From: Actinocorallia longicatena
GTDB lineage: Bacteria; Actinomycetota; Actinomycetes; Streptosporangiales; Streptosporangiaceae
Assembly (NCBI RefSeq): GCF_039534125.1
Contig: NZ_BAAAUV010000004.1
Span: 1-64,000 of the forward strand
Length of the DNA: 64,000 nt
Direction: 5' to 3'
The notes below the pieces were generated by a model. It had not been told where the DNA came from. It worked only from the letters and a program-made list of their open reading frames with translations, and did not search any database. The translations under genes and the position numbers were made by a program. Below, in pieces: positions 1-9,979 of this stretch (position 1 is its first letter; every line of letters starts with the position of its first letter).

Positions 1-51
1 GCCGATGGTACTGCACGGGAGACTGTGTGGGAGAGTAGGACACCGCCGCAA
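1..51 (+). rRNA. rrf: 5S ribosomal RNA, 3' end only
   Basis: The first 50 bases match the 3' third of an actinobacterial 5S rRNA: GCCGATGGTACTGCA, then a GTGTGGGAGAGTAGGACACCGCCG-type ending (split here by a short variable stretch), recognised from memory of the Streptomyces-type 5S. The gene is cut by the left edge of the window, so an rRNA operon (16S-23S-5S, + strand) probably lies to the left. The exact 3' end is uncertain by a few bases. A strong terminator follows directly at 63-92. Confidence 0.88.
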
Positions 52-62
52 TCAACATGCTG

Positions 63-92
63 AAAGGCCCCGGACAAATGTCCGGGGCCTTT
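63..92 (+). terminator. Perfect 13-bp hairpin terminator of the rRNA operon
   Basis: AAAGGCCCCGGAC, loop AAAT, GTCCGGGGCCTTT: a 13-bp perfect stem whose arms end in A and T tracts, so it can work in both directions. On the + strand it ends the rRNA operon. On the - strand it would end the tetR gene that stops at 108. Confidence 0.9.
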
Positions 93-107
93 CGCATACC
101 CGCACGT

Positions 108-707
108 TTATTGGTTGAGCATGGCGTCGAGGATGGCGGCCCACTGGTGGAGGAGGTTTTCGCGGCGGGCGCTGTCGTCGGTGAGGAGGTCGGCGAGGCC
201 GAGGCCGCGGGCCAGGTCGAGGGTGGCTTGAATGGTCTCGCGGACGCCGGGTTTGGTCTCGTCGGCGCCGAGGGCGTCGACGACGAGGTGGTGGGCGATG
301 CGGCCGAAGCGGGCTTCGAGGGGGAGGACCTGGTCGCGGAGGGCGGGGTCGGAACTCGCGGCGACCCATAGCTGGAGTGCCGCGCGGAACAGGGGGCTGG
401 TGTAGAGGTCGGCGAGGAGTCTCAGGATGTCGAGGGTGCCGGCTCTGCCGTCGGCGAGGGTGAGCAGGTCGCGGGCGTGGGCGACCCGGGTGTCGGTGCC
501 GTACTCGACGGCGGCGGTGACGAGTTCTTCGCGGGTGCGGAAGTGGTGCTGGGCGGCGCCTCGGGAGACTCCGGCGCGTTCTGCGACGACCGCCACGGTG
601 GTGCCGGCCCAGCCCGCGGTGGCCAGGCAGTCGATCGCGGCCTCCAGGAGGCGTTGCCTGGTGGCGCGGCTGCGGTCTTGCTGCGGCTCGCGGGTCGGTG
701 TCGTCAT
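108..707 (-). CDS. TetR/AcrR family transcriptional regulator
   Basis: A 199-residue TetR-type repressor. The N-terminal helix-turn-helix is visible (AGVSRGAAQHHFRTREELV at about residues 44-62 of the longer frame). The C-terminal ligand domain is generic. An in-frame ATG exists at 719, but that codon lies inside a TATGCT hexamer placed 7 nt before the ATG at 707. I therefore chose 707 (MTTPTREP) and read the gene as leaderless. It is divergent from the AtuA/acyl-CoA carboxylase operon. A CAAG-type palindrome sits between them, so it most likely represses both itself and that operon in response to an acyl-CoA. The ligand is not predictable. Confidence 0.85.
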   Translation of the reverse strand: MTTPTREPQQDRSRATRQRLLEAAIDCLATAGWAGTTVAVVAERAGVSRGAAQHHFRTREELVTAAVEYGTDTRVAHARDLLTLADGRAGTLDILRLLADLYTSPLFRAALQLWVAASSDPALRDQVLPLEARFGRIAHHLVVDALGADETKPGVRETIQATLDLARGLGLADLLTDDSARRENLLHQWAAILDAMLNQ

Positions 708-714
708 GGTGACC

Positions 715-720
715 AGCATA
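715..720 (-). promoter_or_regulatory. Putative -10 (TATGCT) of leaderless tetR
   Basis: Read on the - strand, TATGCT ends 7 nt before the ATG at 707, and no Shine-Dalgarno is present. This is the geometry expected of a leaderless actinobacterial transcript. Confidence 0.45.
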
Positions 721-730
721 CGCTTAAAAC

Positions 731-748
731 AATCAAGCGTGCTTGATT
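731..748. promoter_or_regulatory. Probable TetR operator, AATCAAGC-GT-GCTTGATT
   Basis: Eight-base inverted arms around a 2-bp centre, lying in the 70-bp divergent gap between tetR (start 707) and the AtuA gene (start 778). It holds CAAG and CTTG half-sites four bases apart. The KstR2 motif at 9160-9173 has the same half-sites two bases apart, so the two sites should be read by different proteins. Confidence 0.7.
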
Positions 749-777
749 TTTCTTTGGATGGCTGTCAGGCTGCACTT

Positions 778-2510
<1,733 letters not shown>

Positions 2511-2514
<4 letters not shown>

Positions 2515-4100
2515 CGGTGATCAGGTCCAAGCTCGACGTCAGGAGCGAGGAGTACCGGGAGCGCCGCGAGGCGATGCTCGGCAAGCTCGCCGAGCTCGAC
2601 TCCGAGCACGCGAAGGCGCTCGAGGGCGGCGGCCGCAAGTACGTCGACCGGCACCACGGGCGCGGCAAGCTCCTCGCCCGGGAGCGGATCGAGCTGCTGC
2701 TCGATCCGGACTCCCCGTTCCTGGAGCTGTCGCCGCTGGCCGGCTTCGGGAGCGCCTTTCCCGTCGGGGCGAGCGTCATCACCGGGATCGGGGTGATCGA
2801 GGGGGTCGAGTGCCTGATCGTCGCGAACGATCCGACGGTCAAGGGCGGCGCCAGCAACCCCTGGACGCTCCGCAAGAGCTTCCGCGCCTCGGACATCAGC
2901 CGCGCCAACCGGCTGCCGGTGATCAACCTGGTGGAGTCGGGCGGTGCCGACCTGCCGACCCAGAAGGAGATCTTCATCCCGGGCGGCCGGATGTTCCGCG
3001 ATCTGACGCGGGCGTCCGCCGAGGGCATCCCGACCGTCGCGCTGGTGTTCGGCAACTCGACCGCGGGCGGGGCCTACATCCCGGGGATGTGCGACCACGT
3101 GGTGATGGTGAAGGAGCGCGCGAAGGTCTTCCTGGGCGGTCCGCCGCTGGTGAAGATGGCCACCGGTGAGGAGAGCGACGACGAGTCGCTGGGCGGGGCG
3201 GAGATGCACGCCCGCAGGTCCGGTCTCGCCGACTACATGGCGGCCGACGAGCAGGACGCGATCAGGATCGGCCGGGCCATCGTCAGGCGGCTCAACGTGC
3301 GGAAGGACCCGCCGCCCGTCGCGGTGCCGCCGGTCTGTGACGAGGACGAGCTGCTGGGCGTGGTCCCCGAGGATCTGAAGATCCCGTTCGATCCACGCGA
3401 GGTGATCGCCCGGCTGGTGGACGCCAGCGACTTCGACGAGTTCAAGCCGTTGTACGGCACCAGCCTCGTCACCGGGTGGGCGAGTCTGCACGGCTACCCG
3501 ATCGGGATCCTCGCCAACGCGCAGGGCGTCCTGTTCAGTGCGGAGGCCCAGAAGGCCGCGCAGTTCATCCAGCTCGCCAACCAACGAGATATTCCACTGC
3601 TGTTCCTGCAGAACACGACCGGATACATGGTCGGAGCGGAGTACGAGCAGAACGGAATGATCAAACACGGCGCGATGATGGTCAATGCGGTTTCCAATTC
3701 GAAAGTTCCACATCTGACCGTCGTGATGGGCGCCTCCTACGGGGCGGGCAACTACGGGATGTGCGGACGCGCCTACGATCCGCGGTTCCTGTTCGCCTGG
3801 CCGTCGGCGAAGTCGGCGGTGATGGGCCCGGCACAGCTCGCCGGGGTGCTGTCGATCGTCATGCGGGAGTCGGCCGCCTCGCGCGGGCTGCCGTTCGACG
3901 AGGAGCAGGACGCGGCGATGCGCGGCATGGTCGAGAGCCAGATCGAGGCCGAGTCGCTGCCGTACGTGCTGTCGGGCCTGCTGTACGACGACGGGATCAT
4001 CGACCCGCGCGACACCAGGACCGTTCTCGGGCTGTGCCTGTCGGTCATCCACAACGCCCCCGTGCGCGGAGCCGGCGGCTTCGGCGTCTTCAGGATGTGA
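2511..4100 (+). CDS. accD: Acyl-CoA carboxylase, carboxyltransferase (beta) subunit
   Basis: A 529-residue carboxyltransferase of the MCC-beta/GCC-beta/AccD type. Two crotonase-fold halves are visible: STAGGAYIPGMCDH near residues 180-195 and GASYGAGNYGMCGRAYDPRF near 407-426, which form the acyl-CoA and carboxybiotin sites. It transfers CO2 from biotin to an acyl-CoA (a branched or terpenoid enoyl-CoA by context). The GTG start at 2511 overlaps the TGA of the AtuA gene. Its own stop overlaps the biotin-carboxylase start in the same way. The substrate (methylcrotonyl-, geranyl- or another acyl-CoA) cannot be read from sequence. Confidence 0.92.
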
Positions 4101-6049
4101 GCGCTTTGATCACACGTGTACTGGTCGCCAACCGGGGCGAGATCGCCCGGCGGGTGTTCCGTTCGGCGCGGAGCCTGGGCATCGCGACGGCGGCGGTCTT
4201 CTCCGAGGCCGACGCGGGGGCGCCGCATGCCGTGGAGGCCGACGCGTCGGCGGCGCTGCCCGGCTCCGCTCCCGCCGACACCTATCTGCGCGGTGACCTG
4301 GTCATCGAGGCCGCGCTCGCGATGGAGGCCGACGCGGTCCATCCCGGGTACGGCTTCCTGTCGGAGAACGCGGGATTCGCCCGTGCGGTCGTCGCGGCGG
4401 GCCTGACCTGGGTGGGTCCGCCGCCCTCGGCGATCGAGGCGATGGGCTCGAAGATCGAGGCCAAGAAGCTGATGGCGGCGGCGGGCGTGCCGACGCTGCC
4501 CGAGCTCGATCCGGACCGGGTGGTGGAGGCGGATCTGCCGATCCTGGTGAAGGCGTCGGCGGGCGGTGGAGGGCGCGGGATGCGGACCGTCCGGGAGCTC
4601 TCCGCGCTGGCCGAGGAGGTCGCGTCCGCGCGGCGCGAGGCGCAGTCGGCGTTCGGGGATCCGGCGGTGTTCTGCGAGCCGCTGCTGGAGCGGGCCCGCC
4701 ATGTCGAGGTGCAGATCCTCGCTGATTCGCACGGGACGGTCTGGGCGCTCGGCGAGCGCGAGTGCTCGATTCAGCGCAGGCATCAGAAGATCGTCGAGGA
4801 GGCGCCCTCTCCCGCGGTCGACGATGAGCTGCGGGCCCGGCTGAGCGAGGCGGCGGTGGAGGCGGCGCGGGCGATCGGTTATGTCGGCGCCGGCACGGTG
4901 GAGTTCATGCTCGCCGAGGACGGCAGGTTCTTCTTCCTCGAGGTCAACACCCGGCTCCAGGTCGAGCACCCGGTGACCGAGGCGATCTACGGCCTCGACC
5001 TGGTCGCGCTCCAGCTGGGAATCGCGGAGGGGGACGCGCTTCCCGCCGCTCCGCCGGTGCCGTCCGGGCACGCGATCGAGGTCCGGCTGTACGCGGAGGA
5101 TCCGGCGCTGGACTGGCGGCCCGCCAGCGGGACGCTCCACGCGTTCGAGGTCCCCGGTGCGGAGGCGGCGTTCGAGACGGCGGGGCTCCGGCTGGACGCG
5201 GGGGTGGAGGCCGGCAGCGTCGTGGGCGTCCACTATGACCCGATGCTGGCGAAGCTCATCGCCCACGGGCCGACCCGGCAGGCGGCGATCCGGCGTCTGG
5301 CCAGGGCGCTGCGCGGGGCCAGGATCCATGGCGTCACGACCAACCGGGATCTGCTGGTGCGGGTTCTGGAGGAACGGGCCTTCGGGGCGGGGGAGACCCA
5401 TACCGGCTATCTGGACCAGATCGGCCTGGACGTCCTGAGCGCTCCCCTCGCCGGTTCCGCGGCCGTGCAACTGTCGGCGCTGGCCGCCGCGCTCGCCGAC
5501 GCCGAGGCCAACCGGCGAACGGCGCGGGTGCTCGGCGGGCTGCCCTCCGGCTGGCGGAACCTGCCGTCGCAGCCGCAGCGCAAGGTCTACGAGGGTCCGG
5601 ACGGTGAGGTCGAGGTCGCCTACCGGCTGACCCGCGACGGCCTGCGCACCGCCGCGGGGGCGGGACTGGTCGAGGCGGAGCCGGACCGGGTCGTCCTGGA
5701 CGTCGCCGGGATCCGCAGGACCTTCTCCGTCGCCGCCGCGGACGGCCGGGTGTTCGTCGACTCCGATCTGGGTCCCGTCACGCTGACGGCCGTCCCGAGG
5801 TTCGCCGACCCGAGCCTGCGGACGGCCCCCGGCGCGCTGCTGGCCCCGATGCCGGGGACGGTCGTGCGGGTCGCCGCGGAGGTGGGCGGAACGGTCGGGG
5901 AGGGCGCCGTCGTCGTCGTGCTGGAGGCGATGAAGATGGAGCATCGCATCACGGCTCCGACCGCGGGATCGGTCGCGGAACTGAACGTCGTCGCCGGACA
6001 ACAGGTCGAGGCCGGTGCGGTCCTCGCCGTCATTGAGGAGAGTTCCTGA
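4097..6049 (+). CDS. accA: Acyl-CoA carboxylase, biotin carboxylase/BCCP (alpha) subunit
   Basis: A 650-residue fusion of biotin carboxylase (start ...ITRVLVANRGEIARRVFR, ATP-grasp glycine loop KASAGGGGRGMR near residue 152, FFFLEVNTRLQVEHPVTE) with a C-terminal biotinyl domain. The biotin lysine is K613 in LEAMKMEH. It carboxylates its own biotin with ATP and bicarbonate and feeds the beta subunit. The GTG at 4097 overlaps the upstream TGA. A TTG at 4106 is the only other plausible start. An acyl-CoA dehydrogenase follows 1 bp after the stop. Confidence 0.93.
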   Translation: MSALITRVLVANRGEIARRVFRSARSLGIATAAVFSEADAGAPHAVEADASAALPGSAPADTYLRGDLVIEAALAMEADAVHPGYGFLSENAGFARAVVAAGLTWVGPPPSAIEAMGSKIEAKKLMAAAGVPTLPELDPDRVVEADLPILVKASAGGGGRGMRTVRELSALAEEVASARREAQSAFGDPAVFCEPLLERARHVEVQILADSHGTVWALGERECSIQRRHQKIVEEAPSPAVDDELRARLSEAAVEAARAIGYVGAGTVEFMLAEDGRFFFLEVNTRLQVEHPVTEAIYGLDLVALQLGIAEGDALPAAPPVPSGHAIEVRLYAEDPALDWRPASGTLHAFEVPGAEAAFETAGLRLDAGVEAGSVVGVHYDPMLAKLIAHGPTRQAAIRRLARALRGARIHGVTTNRDLLVRVLEERAFGAGETHTGYLDQIGLDVLSAPLAGSAAVQLSALAAALADAEANRRTARVLGGLPSGWRNLPSQPQRKVYEGPDGEVEVAYRLTRDGLRTAAGAGLVEAEPDRVVLDVAGIRRTFSVAAADGRVFVDSDLGPVTLTAVPRFADPSLRTAPGALLAPMPGTVVRVAAEVGGTVGEGAVVVVLEAMKMEHRITAPTAGSVAELNVVAGQQVEAGAVLAVIEESS

Positions 6050-6050
6050 A

Positions 6051-7205
6051 GTGAGTTTCATCGAGAGCGACGAGCGTAAGGCGCTGCGGGCGGCCGTGGC
6101 CGAGCTCGGCCGGAAGTACGGCGCCGCCTACTACGCGGAGAAGGCGCGCAGCGGTGAGAAGACGCACGAGCTGTGGGCCGAGGCGGGCCGCCTCGGCTAC
6201 CTGGGCGTCAACGTGCCCGAGGAGTTCGGCGGCGGGGGCGGCGGGATCGGTGACCTCGCGGTGGTCTGCGAGGAGCTGGCGGCCGCGGGGAGCCCGCTGC
6301 TGCTGATGGTCGTCTCGCCCGCCATCTGCGCGACGATCATCGCCCGTTCGGGTACGGAGGAGCAGAAGCGCAGGTGGCTGCCGGGCTTCGCCGACGGCTC
6401 CCTGAAGATGGCCTTCGCGATCACCGAGCCGGACGCGGGCTCGAACTCCCACCGCATCACCACGCAGGCCCGCCGCGACGGCGACGGCTGGGTGCTGAAC
6501 GGGCAGAAGACCTTCATCTCCGGTGTCGACGAGGCGGACGCCGTTCTGTTCGTCGGCCGGATGGAGGACCAGAAGGGCACCCTGAAGCCCGCCCTGTTCG
6601 TCATCCCGACCGACACTCCCGGCTTCACCTGGTCGGAGATCGCGATGGAGATCGTGTCGCCGGAGAAGCAGTTCATCTGCCATCTCGACGACGTCCGGTT
6701 GCCCTACGACGCCCTGGTCGGGGACGAGGACGCGGGGTTGCTCCAGCTGTTCGCGGGCCTCAACCCCGAGCGCATCATGGCGACGGCGATGGCGGGCGGC
6801 ATCGGCAGGTACGCGCTCGGCCGGGCGGTCGAGTACGCCGGCTCCCGCCAGGTGTTCAAGACGCCGATCGGCGCCCACCAGGGGCTGGCCCATCCGCTGG
6901 CCGCGGCGAAGATCGAGCTGGAGCTGGCCAGGCTGATGGGGCAGAAGGCCGCCTATCTCTACGACGCGGGCGACGACTTCGGTGCCGGTGAGGCCGCGAA
7001 CATGGCGAAGTACGCGGCGGGCGAGGCCGCCAACCACTGCGTCGACCAGGCCGTGCAGGTCTTCGGCGGTAACGGGCTGACCGTCGAGTACGGCATCGGC
7101 GCGATGGTCACCTCGACGCGGCTGCTGCGCATCGCCCCGGTCAGCCGGGAGATGATCCTCAACTTCGTCGGCCAGCACTCGCTGGGGCTGCCGAAGTCCT
7201 ATTAG
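6051..7205 (+). CDS. Acyl-CoA dehydrogenase (FadE13/AtuD-like)
   Basis: A 384-residue FAD-dependent acyl-CoA dehydrogenase, last gene of the AtuA-carboxylase operon. FAD/acyl motifs are present: AFAITEPDAGSN, NGQKTFISG and AVQVFGGNGLTVEYGIG. The usual catalytic glutamate of the YEGT motif is missing: the site reads RIAPVSREM, with P363 where Glu is expected. A glutamate, E240 in LNPERIM, lies where isovaleryl-CoA dehydrogenase keeps its base (LDLERLV). The enzyme is therefore probably active with the alternative base position. It would make the enoyl-CoA that the carboxylase uses. Start GTG 6051, with GGAG upstream. Confidence 0.9.
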   Translation: MSFIESDERKALRAAVAELGRKYGAAYYAEKARSGEKTHELWAEAGRLGYLGVNVPEEFGGGGGGIGDLAVVCEELAAAGSPLLLMVVSPAICATIIARSGTEEQKRRWLPGFADGSLKMAFAITEPDAGSNSHRITTQARRDGDGWVLNGQKTFISGVDEADAVLFVGRMEDQKGTLKPALFVIPTDTPGFTWSEIAMEIVSPEKQFICHLDDVRLPYDALVGDEDAGLLQLFAGLNPERIMATAMAGGIGRYALGRAVEYAGSRQVFKTPIGAHQGLAHPLAAAKIELELARLMGQKAAYLYDAGDDFGAGEAANMAKYAAGEAANHCVDQAVQVFGGNGLTVEYGIGAMVTSTRLLRIAPVSREMILNFVGQHSLGLPKSY

Positions 7206-7324
7206 CGGGTTTCCGGCCGTCCGTTCGCGTCCGTAACGGAGCGTTTCCCGGGGAGGCCTTCCCGTGGTCGCCGCGGATCTCTACGATCTTCGTTCGTCGG
7301 GTCCGCGGCGGAGGTGGGAGGCGC

Positions 7325-8062
7325 ATGTACCCCGTGCCGGAAGTGGCGGCGGCGCCGGCCTGGCGGAGGATCCTCGCCTGGGTGCTGGACCTCGTCATCG
7401 TCGGGGTCGTGGCCGGTGTCCTGCTGGTGATGGCCTACTACGTGGCCGGCCTGCGCTCGTCGGGGATCGCGGGCCAGGCCGGGCACCTCGGGTTGACCCT
7501 GACCTACGAGGCGGTCAGGCCCGGCGGCGGAGGGGTGGGGGAGACCGTCGGCGGGGCGGTGGCCGACCAGTGGGACTACGTGGCGCTGCCGTACGTCCTG
7601 GCGCTCGCCGCCCTGCCGGTGCTCCACTTCCTCTATCTGGTCGCGGCGGTCCGGCTGACCGGGCGGACGTTCGGCAAGGCCGCCTTCGACCTGCGGGTGC
7701 TGTCGGGCGGGGCGCGGCCCTCGCTGGGCGCGTCGGTGCGGCGGGCGGCCGTCACCGCGACCGCGGAGAGCGGGATCTTCTGCCTCGCCTGCGTTCTGCT
7801 GCTGCGCCTGGAGGCAGGGCTCTCGGTCCTCGTCTGGCTGGCGGCGGTGGTGGCCTTCTGGGCGTACGCGCTGCCCGCACTGGGCTCGGGCCAGCGCAAT
7901 CTCGCCGACCGGGCCGCCGGCACCTCGGTGGTGCCCGGGCAGACGTTCCAGCGCGTCGCCGCCCTGACCGCCGATGGTGGCCGGTACGCGGTCGCGTTCG
8001 GCCAGGAGGGCCTGGACAGGATCCGCGACACCCGGCGGCCGCCCCGATACCCGCCGCTCTAG
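7325..8062 (+). CDS. RDD family integral membrane protein
   Basis: A 245-residue protein starting MYPVPEVAAAPAWRRILAWVLD; the R and D of the RDD signature begin the first membrane helix (VIVGVVAGVLLVMAYYVAG). A second helix pair lies near residues 80-100, with a GRTFGKAAFDLRVL loop typical of the family, and another near 150-180. Function is unknown for this family; some members affect ion transport. The ribosome binding site is GGAGGTGGGAGG. It converges with the enolase-family gene, and the two stop codons share the palindrome CTAG at 8059-8062. Confidence 0.8.
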   Translation: MYPVPEVAAAPAWRRILAWVLDLVIVGVVAGVLLVMAYYVAGLRSSGIAGQAGHLGLTLTYEAVRPGGGGVGETVGGAVADQWDYVALPYVLALAALPVLHFLYLVAAVRLTGRTFGKAAFDLRVLSGGARPSLGASVRRAAVTATAESGIFCLACVLLLRLEAGLSVLVWLAAVVAFWAYALPALGSGQRNLADRAAGTSVVPGQTFQRVAALTADGGRYAVAFGQEGLDRIRDTRRPPRYPPL

Positions 8063-9102
8063 CCGCGGGTGAAGCGGAGGTCGGCGGTGGCGAGGCGGGT
8101 GAGCCTCGCGGACTCGACCTCGTGGCCGAGGCCCGGCTGGGTGAGAGGGACGGCGACGACGCCGCCGCTGGAGCGCACCGGGGGCGTGACGTACTCGGGC
8201 CCGCCGGCGAACTCGGTGATGTCGCTGGGCAGGGAGCAGCCGGGGAGGCTGGCCAGGGCGACGGAGGCGGCCTTGCCGATGCCGAAGACTCCCGAGCCGC
8301 CGCACCAGACGTCCCAGCCGGAGGCGTAGGCGAGGTCGTGGGCGCCGCGTGCCGCGGTGAGGCCGCCGAGCTTGCCGATGCGCAGGCTGAGGGCGCGGCC
8401 GGCGTGCTGGTCGATGGCGGCGTGCAGGGTGTCGAGATCGGTGACGTCCGGGGCGACGGCGGCGCGGACCGACCGCTGGAGCGATGCGTGCGGAGCCAGG
8501 TCGCGGAAGGGACGCTCGATGGCGGTGAGGTCGTATCCGTCCATCGCCTCGAGCGCGTCCAGGTGCTCGGGGGAGTCGGTGTAGGCGCAGACCCCGTCGA
8601 TCTGGAGGGCGAGCGCGGGGTAGGCGGTGCGGACGGTGCGGACCACCTCGACGTCCCAGCCGGGACGGACCTCCAGGGTGATCCGGCTGTAGCCCGCGCC
8701 GATGTAGCGGTTGACGGTCGGGGCCAGGCTCTCCAGCGTGGGCTGGCAGGGGACGCGGGCGCCGGTGACGATCGAGGTGCGGGTGCCGCCGAGCGCGTGC
8801 GCGACGGGGACGCCGTGGCGGCGGCCCCACAGATCCCAGGCGGCGGTCTCCACGGCGGCGACGGCGGAGGGCACGCCCAGCGCGGACAGCCCGCCCAGGT
8901 CCTCCGGGTGCTCCCACTCGAGACCGGGCAGCGCGGGCCCGATCCTGTGCTCCAGATCGTCCCAGGCCTTCTCGTCCGACAGGGCCGTCTCGCCCCAGCC
9001 GACGGTGCCCAGTTCGTCGGTGAGCGCGACCAGGATGCTCTCGGGCCTGCGGCCGCGGTGCAGCGCGACGCGATGGGCGCGGAACTCCACGATGTCCGGC
9101 AC
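8059..9102 (-). CDS. Enolase superfamily protein, NSAR/OSBS-like, catalytic lysines lost
   Basis: A 347-residue homologue of N-succinylamino-acid racemase/o-succinylbenzoate synthase (MenC-like), recognised from RPGWDVEVVRTVR, LQIDGVCAYT, IERPF, WDVWCGGSGVFGIGKA and LASLPGCSLPSDIT. Metal-ligand positions are kept (D of LQID, E of IERPF, D of APDVT). The KxK acid/base motif reads T142-L-E144 instead of KLK, and the third lysine (NIKPG in active enzymes) reads R241. With all three catalytic lysines gone, the normal racemase or OSBS reaction is unlikely, so treat it as a pseudoenzyme or a new chemistry. GTG start with a strong GGAGGGAGGG site. Confidence 0.78.
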   Translation of the reverse strand: MPDIVEFRAHRVALHRGRRPESILVALTDELGTVGWGETALSDEKAWDDLEHRIGPALPGLEWEHPEDLGGLSALGVPSAVAAVETAAWDLWGRRHGVPVAHALGGTRTSIVTGARVPCQPTLESLAPTVNRYIGAGYSRITLEVRPGWDVEVVRTVRTAYPALALQIDGVCAYTDSPEHLDALEAMDGYDLTAIERPFRDLAPHASLQRSVRAAVAPDVTDLDTLHAAIDQHAGRALSLRIGKLGGLTAARGAHDLAYASGWDVWCGGSGVFGIGKAASVALASLPGCSLPSDITEFAGGPEYVTPPVRSSGGVVAVPLTQPGLGHEVESARLTRLATADLRFTRG

Positions 9103-9159
9103 GGTGCCCTCCCTCCACCAGCCATGATCTCACGACCGGACCCACCCCTCGTTAACCAA

Positions 9160-9173
9160 ACAAGTGCTTGGTA
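9160..9173. promoter_or_regulatory. KstR2-type operator AACAAGTGCTTGGT
   Basis: An exact match to the published KstR2 consensus AnCAAGnnCTTGnT. It lies 10 bases before the ipdF start codon and overlaps a possible -10 (TAACCT, 9173-9178). No kstR2 gene is in the window, so the repressor must be encoded elsewhere. Confidence 0.8.
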
Positions 9174-9183
9174 ACCTGCGGGC

Positions 9184-9966
9184 ATGACGGTTCCTTCCTA
9201 CCCCCGTGCCCGTGGCCTTCTCACCGACACCATCGTGGTCATCACGGCCGCCGCGGGAGCGGGCATCGGCGGCGCGACCGCACGCCGCTGCCTGGAGGAG
9301 GGCGCGAGCGTGGTCATCAGCGACGCCCACGAGCGACGCCTCAAGGCCTCGGCGGAGGAACTCGCCGCCGAGTTCGGCGCCGGCCGGGTCTCCGCGCTGC
9401 CCTGCGACGTCACCGACGAGGAGCAGGTCCAGGCCCTGTACGCGCACGCGCTCGCGACCTTCGGGCGCATCGACGTCGCGGTCAACAACGCGGGTCTCGG
9501 CGGCACCGACGACCTGGTCGACATGCCCGACGACCGCTGGGACAGGGTCATCGACATCACCCTCAACGGCACCATGCGCTGCACCAGGGCCGCCCTGCGG
9601 ATCATGCGGGACCAGGGCACCGGCGGCGTGATCGTGAACAACGCCTCGGTCATCGGCTGGCGGGCCCAGAAGGGCCAGAGCCACTACGCCGCCGCCAAGG
9701 CCGGGGTCATGGCGCTGACCCGCTGCGCGGCGCTGGAGGCGGCCGAGCACGACGTGCGGATCAACGCCGTCTCCCCGTCTCTGGCGATGCACCCCCACCT
9801 GGTGAAGGTGACCAGCGAGGAACTGCTCTCCGAGCTCACCTCCCGCGAGGCCTTCGGCCGGTACGCCGAGCCGTGGGAGGTCGCCAACGTGATCATCTTC
9901 CTCGCCAGCGAGTACTCGTCCTACATGACCGGCGAAGTCGTCTCGGTCAGCAGCCAGCACGCGTAA
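9184..9966 (+). CDS. ipdF: IpdF-like short-chain dehydrogenase of steroid C/D-ring (HIP) catabolism
   Basis: A 260-residue SDR with the Rossmann loop TAAAGAGIGGATARR, NNAG motif (VNNAGLGG), catalytic Ser in VNNASVIGWRAQ, and Tyr/Lys in SHYAAAKAG. The long shared stretches with Mtb Rv3559c, recalled from memory (GWRAQ..QSHYAAAKAGVMALTRC, EPWEVA, SSYMTGEVVSVS), make IpdF the best call. IpdF is an NAD(P)-dependent hydroxyl oxidoreductase acting on 5-OH-HIP/HIC-CoA type intermediates after cholesterol ring cleavage. The KstR2 box directly upstream agrees. fadA6 follows 13 bp downstream. Confidence 0.87.
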   Translation: MTVPSYPRARGLLTDTIVVITAAAGAGIGGATARRCLEEGASVVISDAHERRLKASAEELAAEFGAGRVSALPCDVTDEEQVQALYAHALATFGRIDVAVNNAGLGGTDDLVDMPDDRWDRVIDITLNGTMRCTRAALRIMRDQGTGGVIVNNASVIGWRAQKGQSHYAAAKAGVMALTRCAALEAAEHDVRINAVSPSLAMHPHLVKVTSEELLSELTSREAFGRYAEPWEVANVIIFLASEYSSYMTGEVVSVSSQHA

Positions 9967-9979
9967 AAGGAGTTTTGAC

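Noticed and set aside
731..748. Reading the first TetR palindrome as a second KstR2 box
   Set aside because: The CAAG/CTTG half-sites are four bases apart instead of two, so it does not fit the consensus.
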